Numbered from the stretch's first letter, positions 1 through 5,770 are shown. The stretch is DNA of 6,767 bases from Acidobacteriota bacterium (GCA_021819255.1 JAKART010000125.1:1-6767), one strand, 5' to 3'. Notes: generated by a model from the sequence alone, not told the origin. Program-made: numbers and translations.

Positions 1-180
1 TGGGTGAACCTCTCCACCCACGTCTACCACTGTCCTGGTGATCGCTACTACGGCCGGACGAGGAATGGAAAGTACATGACCGAGGCAGAGGCCAAAGCTG
101 CTGGAGAGCACGGTCCTCGCGGAAGGAGTTGCTTCAATAAGGAACGCGACGGTCAGGCTCGGCGAACCCCGGACTCCTAG
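1..180 (+). CDS. C-terminal fragment of a protein with an Ada-like YHxPGxxYYG domain (5' end outside window)
   Basis: Frame 1 is open from the first base and ends at TAG 178-180, giving 59 residues of the C-terminus. It begins WVNLSTHVYHCPGDRYYGRT and continues with NGKYMTEAEAKAAG, an aromatic- and glycine-rich pattern. I recognise this as a small domain often found at the C-terminal end of secreted or hypothetical acidobacterial proteins, and distantly resembling Ada-type small beta folds. The family recognition is from memory. Two cysteines are visible (in YHCPG and in RGRSC), which might bind metal or form a disulphide; this is inference. The last 14 residues are polar and low-complexity. 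The start, the full length and any N-terminal domains lie outside the window, so no specific function can be given. The stop codon abuts a tandem repeat at 181. Confidence 0.7.
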   Translation, partial: WVNLSTHVYHCPGDRYYGRTRNGKYMTEAEAKAAGEHGPRGRSCFNKERDGQARRTPDS

Positions 181-247
181 TTCTCCGCGAACCTGGGTTC
201 TCCGCGAATCTGGGCTCTCCGCGAATCTGGGCTCTCCGCGAATCTGG
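181..247. repeat. 17-bp tandem repeat, four units
   Basis: Four head-to-tail units start at 181, 198, 215 and 232, with consensus CTCTCCGCGAATCTGGG. Units 1 and 2 begin TTCTCC instead of CTCTCC, and unit 1 has ACCTGGG where the others have ATCTGG. Units 3 and 4 are identical over the 16 bases of unit 4 that are present; unit 4 breaks off into CCGG. The first unit begins on the base after the TAG of the upstream gene. The 17-bp period is not a multiple of three, so this is not a coding repeat. Each unit has a CGCG core. The array sits in the gap between two convergent genes. It could be a minisatellite grown by slippage or a cluster of protein-binding sites; nothing in the sequence decides. 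Confidence 0.85.
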
Positions 248-388
248 CCGGCCTCATGCCCTCGATCACCCAGTTTCGTCGCAAGCTCTCGAAACGAGTT
301 CCAGCGCCCGCAACCTTGCCCGGCTGCGGCTGATCCGGGAGCAGCTTGCGAACCCATCGTCATCCTCGGCGGCGACGCACGGCCTCCG
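248..388. other. Gene-free spacer between convergent genes
   Basis: This stretch lies between the tandem repeat and the stop codon of the minus-strand threonine-synthase-like gene. I see no ORF with family resemblance, no hairpin followed by a T-run on either strand, and no further copies of the 17-bp unit. It is GC-rich and has no recognisable RNA gene. Confidence 0.5.
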
Positions 389-1579
389 CTAAACCGGAGT
401 GATGATTCCACCCACCGGCAGAGAGGTAGGGAGTCTTCCCCGCCTGAGCACAGGCATTGCCGAGCGTAACGCATCGTCATCCTTCCAGCCTGCGGAGGGA
501 TTCACCAACACGCTGCGCTCGTCCGATCGAATTTCGCGGTTGCCGGCAAGCGACTCAAACGCCGCTGCCGCCGCCGCTCCCTGCGGTGAAAGAAAAACGC
601 CATCCTGCCGGGCAAAATCCGAAAGCGCCGCCAGCATCTTCCGCTCGTCCTGCTTCACCACTTTTCCGCCCGATGCCACGACGATCTCCAGGGAGCTACT
701 GTCCAGCTCTACCGCGAACCTTCCCGCCGCGATCTCTCCCACATACACGCGGGGACGTCTTCCAACCACCCATCCCAACGCCTCCATCTCTTCAAATGCC
801 TTCCAGACGCCCATTAAGCTTGTTGCATCGCCGGCGGGCCAGAGCAGCGCGTCGGGGTACTTCCAGCCCATCTGCTCCACCAGTTCATAGCCCAAGGTCT
901 TGTCGCCCTCCACTCGAAACGGATGAAGTGGCGCGGAGAGGTCAATCCAGAGATCTTTCATCCCATCCTGCGCCGTTCGCCGCAGATTCATCTCTTGCTC
1001 CAGATGCCGTCGGCACTGCTCCCTTGGACCATCCACAAGGTGTGCCTGGGCGCCGTACAACACCGCGTGCAGTTCACTTTCGGGCGACAGATCCCTGGAC
1101 AGAAACAGATGGGCCTTCCTTCCCGCGGCGGCCGCGTAGGCGGCCGTCGCCACGGACAGAGCCGCGAGAGGCCGGCGCTCTTGCGGCCCGCCGGCAGAGC
1201 CCCCTGCCAGGGAGACGGCCATGGCCACCCCCCTGACTTCGGCTGTTCCTGTGGGATTGGCGCCCTCATCCTTGACCATCAATCGGGCATGGCGCCGGCT
1301 CTGCAGCAAGGGAGTCCAACCCTCGCCCAAGGAGATTGGCGTCACCTCCGGCAGCACCTCAGCGTAGCGCCACATTCCCAGGCTGTGACCCGGCCGCGCA
1401 GCCAACTCCGCGGGCATCTCCCGACGCGCCCGGATGCGCAACGCCTGCATGTCATAGCGGACCAGCAGCGGGCCGCCATCCACCGGGCAGAGGGACGGGG
1501 GAATTGCCACCGCCGGCGGCATCTCCATGGAGACCCGATGGCGACAGCGAATGCATTCCAGATGAGCCATCAAAGGCAT
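389..1579 (-). CDS. Threonine-synthase-like PLP-fold protein lacking the catalytic lysine (probable pseudoenzyme)
   Basis: Residue numbers follow the longest reading, from TTG 1654. The N-terminus has a partial zinc ribbon: C34xxC37 and C56, but the usual fourth cysteine is Asp (CPVDGGPLLVRYD). Threonine-synthase landmarks follow: KDEGANPTG (128-136), VEGDKTLGYELVEQMGWKYPD (248-268), GVWKAFEEMEALGW (282-295). True threonine synthases make threonine from O-phosphohomoserine with PLP on the lysine of PTGSFKARG. Here the segment reads PTGTAEVRG, with Glu139 (codon 1240-1238) in place of Lys. The SSGN motif is replaced by LAALSVATAAYAAAAG, the GGGTG phosphate loop by GDATS (275-279), and the terminal NTGSGLKY by NPSAGWKD. 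The frame is intact and of near-normal length, so a non-PLP role (binding or regulatory) is likelier than a decayed gene. ATG 1579 was chosen because AGGA lies 8 nt upstream; the TTG at 1654 has no spaced Shine-Dalgarno. Divergent from the HAD gene. Fold sure, function unknown. Confidence 0.85.
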   Translation of the reverse strand: MPLMAHLECIRCRHRVSMEMPPAVAIPPSLCPVDGGPLLVRYDMQALRIRARREMPAELAARPGHSLGMWRYAEVLPEVTPISLGEGWTPLLQSRRHARLMVKDEGANPTGTAEVRGVAMAVSLAGGSAGGPQERRPLAALSVATAAYAAAAGRKAHLFLSRDLSPESELHAVLYGAQAHLVDGPREQCRRHLEQEMNLRRTAQDGMKDLWIDLSAPLHPFRVEGDKTLGYELVEQMGWKYPDALLWPAGDATSLMGVWKAFEEMEALGWVVGRRPRVYVGEIAAGRFAVELDSSSLEIVVASGGKVVKQDERKMLAALSDFARQDGVFLSPQGAAAAAAFESLAGNREIRSDERSVLVNPSAGWKDDDALRSAMPVLRRGRLPTSLPVGGIITPV

Positions 1580-1587
1580 ACGCATCA

Positions 1588-1591
1588 TCCT
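1588..1591 (-). promoter_or_regulatory. Ribosome binding site fixing the start of the threonine-synthase-like gene
   Basis: On the minus strand AGGA is followed by 8 nt and ATG at 1579-1577. Other candidates fit worse: the ATG at 1585 is 2 nt from the AGGA, the ATG at 1570 is 17 nt away, and the TTG at 1654 has GGAG directly abutting it. This makes MPLMAHLECIRC the likely N-terminus (396 aa). Confidence 0.5.
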
Positions 1592-1682
1592 AATCAACTT
1601 CAGCGCCCGGCGCCCATCAGGAGTGCTCCCGTTTCCCGGGCTCCAGGCTCTCAACTCCGGTTATGGGCTACCCTAGACGTAG

Positions 1683-2633
1683 ATGCCGCCCCGCCTCATC
1701 GCCCTCGATCTCGATGGAACACTCCTGAACTCTTCCGGCCAGGTGAGCTCTCGCAACCGCGCGGCTCTGGAGCTTGCCCAGAATTCCGGAGTGGAGATCG
1801 TCATCTCCACGGGCCGCCGTCATAGCTTCGCCATGCAGGCGCTGCGCGATCTCGGACTCAAGCCCAGATCGGCCGTCATCAGCTCCAACGGCGCCGTGAT
1901 CCGAGCGCTGAGCTCGGATCTCATTCACCGTTCTCACCTGCAGCTCTCCACGGCGCTTTGGCTCTGCGATTACCTGAACGACTACCGCAACGGTCTGGTT
2001 CTCACCTTTGACCTGACGGGTCCAGATGGGAACGACTCCCGCGGCGCTCTCATCGTCCAGAATATCGACCGGATCCACTCCAGCATCGGCCGCTGGATGC
2101 GAGCCAACCGGCGGTACATCCTGCAAGCAAATCCCATTGAAGAGGCGCTTCAACCGGGCCGGGAGTTGCCGATCCAGATGATGCTATGCGGTCCTATCGA
2201 ACCTATGCAGCGGGCTGAAGCGCATTTGGTCCAGCACCCCCGAGTCATCCCGGTTGGCGACCAGGAACTGGCTTCGGAGGCTTCTCACGCCGGTGACGGG
2301 GACGCTGAAGCCGCGCTGCACCGCACCACCTACCCGGAGACGGATCTGACGCTTCTGGACATCCTGCCCGCCGGATGCTCCAAGGCCTCCGCTCTTGGGC
2401 GCCTGGCCAACCTTCGCGGCATTGGTCATGAAGAGATCATGGCTATCGGCGACAACTGGAACGACCTGGCGATGCTGCGTCTTGCCGGCGAACCCGCCCT
2501 GATGTGCAACGCTCCAGAAGACCTGCGATCTCTGGCTATCGCCAAAGGCTGGACCCTTCTTCCCAGCAACGATCATGACGGCGTGGCCACGGCCATTGAA
2601 GCAGCTTTCGCCGGCTCTGGCGCGTCAAAGTGA
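1683..2633 (+). CDS. Cof-type HAD-superfamily phosphatase (class IIB cap)
   Basis: A cytosolic phosphohydrolase of 316 residues; enzymes of this family typically hydrolyse sugar phosphates, nucleotides or cofactor phosphates with Mg2+. All four HAD motifs are visible: motif I DLDGT with nucleophile Asp9 and acid/base Asp11; motif II ISTGR with Thr43; motif III Lys234 in GCSKASAL; motif IV GDNWND (256-261) with Mg-binding Asp257 and Asp261. The long segment between motifs II and III (about 80-225) is the class IIB cap that selects substrate. It carries a polar stretch at about 195-222 (SEASHAGDGDAEAALHR) that makes the protein somewhat longer than the usual 260-290. The ATG at 1683 is the first in frame and places the nucleophile at residue 9 as expected. 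No Shine-Dalgarno precedes it; a TACCCT hexamer at 1669-1674 could be a -10 for a nearly leaderless transcript. Substrate cannot be read from sequence; a role linked to the divergent PLP-fold gene is only speculation. Confidence 0.93.
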   Translation: MPPRLIALDLDGTLLNSSGQVSSRNRAALELAQNSGVEIVISTGRRHSFAMQALRDLGLKPRSAVISSNGAVIRALSSDLIHRSHLQLSTALWLCDYLNDYRNGLVLTFDLTGPDGNDSRGALIVQNIDRIHSSIGRWMRANRRYILQANPIEEALQPGRELPIQMMLCGPIEPMQRAEAHLVQHPRVIPVGDQELASEASHAGDGDAEAALHRTTYPETDLTLLDILPAGCSKASALGRLANLRGIGHEEIMAIGDNWNDLAMLRLAGEPALMCNAPEDLRSLAIAKGWTLLPSNDHDGVATAIEAAFAGSGASK

Positions 2634-2718
2634 TTCGAATGGGATCTTCTGCCCGGGTGCGGGGAGATAAGGACGGGCCTTCTCACTCGGTCTCAGGACG
2701 CGGCGGAAGACGACTCCA

Positions 2719-2898
2719 TCAGCCCATCCAGATCTGTTGGGGGCGGCTGTGGTACTCCTCTCGAACTCGCAGCCGCACCCTTGTGCGGCAGCGATGGCAG
2801 CGCCAGGGAAAGATTCCGAAACGGCTGAAAACGAGTCGGTCGATCATCGTCTGTCTTGACCGGTACATTCTGCCTTTTGTGCAAGTTGGACAACGCAT
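2719..2898 (-). CDS. Small CxxC/CxxC zinc-ribbon protein, 59 aa
   Basis: The protein begins MRCPTC and has two cysteine pairs, C3xxC6 and C34xxC37, separated by 27 residues, as expected for one zinc ribbon. Between the knuckles lies a short amphipathic stretch ending FSRFGIFPWRC; the rest is rich in Arg (RTRVRLRVRE), so it may bind nucleic acid. I recognise this layout (MRCPxC, then an LxxFGxxPWRCxxC-like turn) as a class of tiny uncharacterised zinc-ribbon proteins common in Acidobacteria; this is from memory. It resembles the NrdR zinc ribbon in its first residues but has no ATP-cone and is not NrdR. Start: AGGGAG at 2911-2906 lies 7 nt before ATG 2898; ATG 2904 is only 1 nt from it, and a GTG at 2916 precedes it. 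Convergent with the HAD gene and divergent from the lytic transglycosylase. The C-terminal 13 residues (EYHSRPQQIWMG and neighbours) match nothing I know. Confidence 0.7.
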   Translation of the reverse strand: MRCPTCTKGRMYRSRQTMIDRLVFSRFGIFPWRCHRCRTRVRLRVREEYHSRPQQIWMG

Positions 2899-2905
2899 TG
2901 CCATG

Positions 2906-2911
2906 CTCCCT
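2906..2911 (-). promoter_or_regulatory. Ribosome binding site of the zinc-ribbon gene
   Basis: AGGGAG on the minus strand lies 7 nt before ATG 2898. It is one of the two strongest Shine-Dalgarno matches in the window and supports the minus-strand reading over the competing plus-strand ORF. Confidence 0.6.
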
Positions 2912-2933
2912 GACACAAGATGACCGCCGGGCT

Positions 2934-2956
2934 GAACTAGATTCCTAAACTAGTTC
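2934..2956. promoter_or_regulatory. Inverted repeat in a divergent intergenic region, possible operator
   Basis: GAACTAG (2934-2940) and CTAGTTC (2950-2956) form a perfect 7-bp inverted repeat around a 9-nt A/T-rich spacer. It lies 36 bp upstream of the zinc-ribbon ATG and 50 bp upstream of the transglycosylase ATG. A repressor or activator bound there could control both divergent genes. No T-run follows, so a terminator is less likely. The binding protein is unknown. Confidence 0.35.
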
Positions 2957-2972
2957 CCATACGGATGCTGCC

Positions 2973-3005
2973 ATGACTGAGCCTATTGCTGCCTTTAAAC
3001 TCTGA
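2973..3005 (+). other. Mini-ORF of 10 codons abutting the transglycosylase start
   Basis: ATG 2973 opens a reading frame encoding MTEPIAAFKL and ending in TGA 3003-3005, directly followed by ATG 3006 of the next gene, in the same frame. Only a weak purine run (ACGGA at 2961-2965) lies 7 nt upstream. It could be a leader peptide permitting translational coupling, or chance. A TAAACT hexamer at 2996-3001 inside it could be a -10 element, but that would place transcription start at or inside the next gene's start. Confidence 0.2.
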
Positions 3006-3956
3006 ATGATAGTCTCAAGGTCAGTGCGTCGTCATCGACCAAGCCGTATCCGCTTAGATTCCCCCCTTCTGATCGCGGCTTTCCTTGCCCTGTTGGGAGC
3101 GCAGCTCTGCGCCTCTGCGCGCGCCTTCCAGCGCATTACGCTGAGCAATGGTTTTTCCTATGACTGCGCAAGATATGAGCCAGTGGATGGCAACCGCACT
3201 CGTCTGTTTTTTCTCTCTCCGCACTCCGGCGACTTCATCGATATCTCCAGCCGCTTGATCGTCAGAATTCAAACCCTGCCCGATCCTCCACGGCCCGGTG
3301 CAACTCCCTCCAGATTGGCGCAACCCCGCAGCGCAGGATCTGCAGCCGACGCCAGGCAGATTCCAGCCGACATTCCTGAACTCCTCTCAACCGCCGGCCG
3401 GCAGCATCGCATTGATGCAGCGCTGCTGGCCAGCATCGTCCAGGCGGAGAGCGACGGCCGCGCCGACGCGGTCTCGCGAGCCGGGGCTGAGGGTCTGATG
3501 CAGCTTATGCCTGGAACCGCGAAGCAGTTCGACGTCCAGGACCCTTTTCGCCCCGATCAGAACATCACTGGCGGCGCAGCCTATCTGGATCAGCTTCTGG
3601 ACCGTTACGATTCCCATAACGACGCACATGGCCTTGCCCTTGCTTTAGCTGCCTACAACGCCGGACCAGCCGCGGTGGACCGTTACCATGCCGTGCCCCC
3701 GTATCCTGAGACCCGCGCTTACGTCAACCGCGTCCTAAGAGAGTTCATGCGACGCAAGCTGGCCCTGCAACGCGCACTGTCCGCTTCGCCCGGAATCGGC
3801 CCCGGCGAAGGCCAGGTCCACAACTCCGCGGAGGGCGCGACAACCGGTTCATCTGCCGCTCTGCCGAATGCGGGTGCGGATGTCCTGCCTGGCCAAGCCG
3901 CTGCCGTCGCCCCTGATCCATCGGCCAACAACTTTGCCTCAAATGGCGCGCCCTGA
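3006..3956 (+). CDS. Exported SLT-domain lytic transglycosylase
   Basis: Cleaves the MurNAc-GlcNAc bond of peptidoglycan, leaving 1,6-anhydro-MurNAc ends, in the periplasm. Residues 1-19 are Arg-rich, 20-36 are hydrophobic (LLIAAFLALLGAQL), and a signal peptidase I site is likely after ARA at residue 40; Cys35 is not in a lipobox. Residues 41-90 form a small N-terminal beta-rich region (FQRITLSNGFSYDC...) often seen before SLT domains in Acidobacteria. The SLT domain spans about 120-250: catalytic Glu148 in VQAESDGRADAVS, GLMQLMPGTA (163-172), NITGGAAYLDQLL, LAAYNAGPAAVDRY and the final TRAYVNRVL. The tail from about 255 is low-complexity Ala/Gly/Pro-rich. No Shine-Dalgarno precedes ATG 3006; GTG 3024, three nt after AAGG, is an alternative start that keeps the signal peptide. 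The stop overlaps the next start by one base, so the two are probably co-translated. Confidence 0.93.
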   Translation: MIVSRSVRRHRPSRIRLDSPLLIAAFLALLGAQLCASARAFQRITLSNGFSYDCARYEPVDGNRTRLFFLSPHSGDFIDISSRLIVRIQTLPDPPRPGATPSRLAQPRSAGSAADARQIPADIPELLSTAGRQHRIDAALLASIVQAESDGRADAVSRAGAEGLMQLMPGTAKQFDVQDPFRPDQNITGGAAYLDQLLDRYDSHNDAHGLALALAAYNAGPAAVDRYHAVPPYPETRAYVNRVLREFMRRKLALQRALSASPGIGPGEGQVHNSAEGATTGSSAALPNAGADVLPGQAAAVAPDPSANNFASNGAP

Positions 3957-5053
3957 TGGAATCACTCAGGAGGCCGGCCAACATCGCCAAGCCTGACTCT
4001 GAACCGGCGACATCCGGAAGGCGCGGATTTCCGCCCCGCACCTTGCTTTCTGCGCTGCTGGTGCTGCTGGCTCTCTGTGTCTGGATGGCGCGCGGACACA
4101 TCAACTTTAGCTGGCGATCTCTGCTCCATCAGCTTCGCTTCGTTTCTCTACCGTTGATTCTTCTGGCCTTCGCGTGCACCTACCTTGGCTATTGGCTGCG
4201 CGCCTGGCGATGGAGAGTTTTGCTCTCCCCGCTGCACCAGACATCGACCAAAGAGATGTTCGCGCCCCAGCTCATCGGTTTTACCATCGTCGGTCTCTTC
4301 GGCCGCTTTGCCGACCTGGGACGCCCGTACCTGATCGCTCGCCGCCTTCGCACCCCGGTGGCTATGCAACTTGCGGTCTACTCCATCGAGCGCGCCTTCG
4401 ATCTGGCCTCAGCCGCGATGATCTTTTCCATCACGCTGGCGCTGGCTCCGCGCAACATGCCGCACCATGAGGCCTTTGCCCGCGCCGGAGCCGTCTCGCT
4501 TGCAGCCACCCTTTTTCTGGCTGTCTTTGCGATCTCCCTGCGTCTGGCCGGCCGTCATGTAGCCTCCATGGCCCGGCGAGCGCTGCGCCCCATCTCGGGG
4601 AGCCTGGCTCACACGAGCTCAGAGCGAATTCTGGAGTTCAGTCATGGTCTGCGCATTGTTTCTACCCTGAGCGAGTTCTTCGCCTCCCTGGCAATCTCCC
4701 TTTTCATGTGGCTCATCATTGCTGTGATGTATCTATCCGCCGCCCACGCGTTCCGCGCCACTCCGGAGCTGGCCGGCCTGAGCTTTGCGGCCACCATGCT
4801 GCTGCTGGCCACCAGTCTGGGAGGATCACTTCTACAGCTTCCCATTCTCGGCTGGTTCACCCAGATCGCCCTCCTGGCCGCCGCCCTGCGCGGCTTCTTC
4901 AATGTCCCGCTGGAGACGGCAACGGCCTGCGGCGCGGTCATCCTGGTGGTTGGCAATCTTGCCGTCATCCCCGCGGGCCTGCTGGCCGCCCAGATGCAAG
5001 GCATCTCCCTGAAGGAAGCGAGGCGGGAAGGCGAGGCACCCGGAGCGGAGTGA
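3956..5053 (+). CDS. Integral membrane protein of the LPG-synthase TM / UPF0104 (YbhN-like) family
   Basis: A 365-residue inner-membrane protein. Members related to the N-terminal part of MprF act in flipping or modifying aminoacylated or glycosylated lipids; many are uncharacterised. Hydrophobic segments appear at about 29-45, 63-82, 105-117, 148-164, 177-196, 238-263, 276-300, 303-316 and 323-346. Family landmarks: the RAWRWRVLL turn (82-90), the loop GLFGRFADLGRPYLIARRL (113-131) in the place of the usual G-GR-G-RP motif, and ER at 145-146 in VYSIERAFDL. The N-terminus is basic and cytosolic; the C-terminus (LKEARREGEAPGAE) is charged. ATG 3956 lies in TGATG, overlapping the transglycosylase stop by one base with no Shine-Dalgarno, so translational coupling is likely. 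There is no attached synthetase domain, so this is not full MprF. The envelope role fits its partner; the substrate is unknown. Confidence 0.88.
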   Translation: MESLRRPANIAKPDSEPATSGRRGFPPRTLLSALLVLLALCVWMARGHINFSWRSLLHQLRFVSLPLILLAFACTYLGYWLRAWRWRVLLSPLHQTSTKEMFAPQLIGFTIVGLFGRFADLGRPYLIARRLRTPVAMQLAVYSIERAFDLASAAMIFSITLALAPRNMPHHEAFARAGAVSLAATLFLAVFAISLRLAGRHVASMARRALRPISGSLAHTSSERILEFSHGLRIVSTLSEFFASLAISLFMWLIIAVMYLSAAHAFRATPELAGLSFAATMLLLATSLGGSLLQLPILGWFTQIALLAAALRGFFNVPLETATACGAVILVVGNLAVIPAGLLAAQMQGISLKEARREGEAPGAE

Positions 5054-5199
5054 CGCTGCCAGCCGGACGTGACTCCCGCTCTCCATTCCTCGACCGTGGG
5101 AACCTCCTCCCCGGCACAAGGCATTCGGTTCCCGGCCCACCCCAGACCTCCGAGATCGCGCAGGGTCTTCCGGCAGAACGCCGCTCCGCGCCTGCTTCC

Positions 5200-5232
5200 A
5201 TGGGCCCATTCATGGCAAAGGTGCACTAAAAT
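5200..5232 (+). promoter_or_regulatory. Possible nrdR promoter/operator: 10-bp palindrome and -10-like TAAAAT
   Basis: A perfect palindrome ATGGGCCCAT (5200-5209) is followed 17 nt later by TAAAAT (5227-5232), a good -10 match placed 11 bp before the nrdR ATG. The palindrome covers the place where a -35 would be, and no TTGACA-like hexamer is present. Transcription would start very near the ATG, giving a short or absent leader. The rest of the 189-bp gap (5054-5242) shows nothing else I can support. Confidence 0.3.
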
Positions 5233-5242
5233 CAAGGCAGCC

Positions 5243-5770
5243 ATGAGATGCCCCTACTGCGGCTTCATCGAAGATAGAGTGATTGATAGCCGGGAGAGCA
5301 AGGATGCCGACTCCATCCGCCGCCGCCGTGAGTGTGTAAGTTGCCACAAGCGCTTCACGACCTACGAGCGCCTCGACGAGATCCCCTACATGGTGGTGAA
5401 GAAAGATGGCCGCCGCGAAAACTTTGACCGCCAGAAGGTCCTTACCGGCTTGCTCCACTCCTGCCAGAAGCGCAAGGTCTCGGTTTCGCAGATGCAGGAG
5501 ATCGTCGACGCCGTCGAAGCCTTCGTCGCCGAGTCCAACGAACGAGAGCGTTCCACAGCTTCCATTGGCGAGCTGATCATGGCCCGCCTCAAGGAGATTG
5601 ACACGGTGGCTTACATCCGCTTCGCCAGCGTCTATCGGGACTTCAAGGACGTCAACGAGTTCAAAATGGAACTGGAGGATCTGCTTCGCAATAAAAGCCA
5701 TCGCCCGAGGTTTCCCTCAAGCGCTCCTACCACCCTCCACTCCTCGGCAGCATCCAAGTCAACATCGTGA
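5243..5770 (+). CDS. nrdR: Transcriptional repressor NrdR
   Basis: Represses ribonucleotide reductase genes by binding NrdR boxes when its ATP-cone is loaded with ATP/dATP. The N-terminus is the classic zinc ribbon MRCPYCG (C3, C6), with RRRRECVSCHKRFTTYER giving C31 and C34 and the Arg-rich DNA-contacting run; DSRES at 15-19 is conserved. The ATP-cone fills about 47-139: PYMVVKKDGRRENFDRQKV, then ASIGELIMARLKEIDTVAYIRFASVYRDF. At 175 residues it is slightly longer than the usual 150-160, because of a Ser/Pro-rich tail from about 152 that matches no family segment. The frame is open further upstream, but ATG 5243 is certain because it places Cys3 correctly; AAGG lies 5 nt before it. The stop overlaps the GTG of the lipoprotein gene (GTGA). 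No ribonucleotide reductase gene and no obvious paired NrdR boxes are in this window. Confidence 0.97.
   Translation: MRCPYCGFIEDRVIDSRESKDADSIRRRRECVSCHKRFTTYERLDEIPYMVVKKDGRRENFDRQKVLTGLLHSCQKRKVSVSQMQEIVDAVEAFVAESNERERSTASIGELIMARLKEIDTVAYIRFASVYRDFKDVNEFKMELEDLLRNKSHRPRFPSSAPTTLHSSAASKSTS

Noticed and set aside
1655..1682. TTG 1654 as the start of the threonine-synthase-like gene, adding 25 residues
   Set aside because: GGAG abuts the TTG without spacing and the added residues match nothing in the family; ATG 1579 has a properly spaced AGGA.
457..1825. Long plus-strand ORFs opposite the threonine-synthase-like gene (for example 457-1236 and 923-1825)
   Set aside because: Translations are Pro/Arg/His-rich with no domain pattern; these are typical antisense shadows of a GC-rich gene, and the minus strand has clear family motifs.
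2664..2684. Bulged hairpin GAG-AT-AAGG / CCTT-CTC between the convergent HAD and zinc-ribbon genes
   Set aside because: Short, bulged stem without a T-run on either strand; not enough to call a terminator.
2630..2923. Plus-strand ORF of 97 codons starting at GTG overlapping the HAD stop
   Set aside because: No Shine-Dalgarno and no recognisable motif; it overlaps the minus-strand zinc-ribbon gene, which has paired cysteines and a strong ribosome binding site.
4642..5244. Minus-strand ORF of 200 codons across the end of the UPF0104 gene
   Set aside because: It lies antisense to transmembrane segments of a well-supported gene and has no family features.
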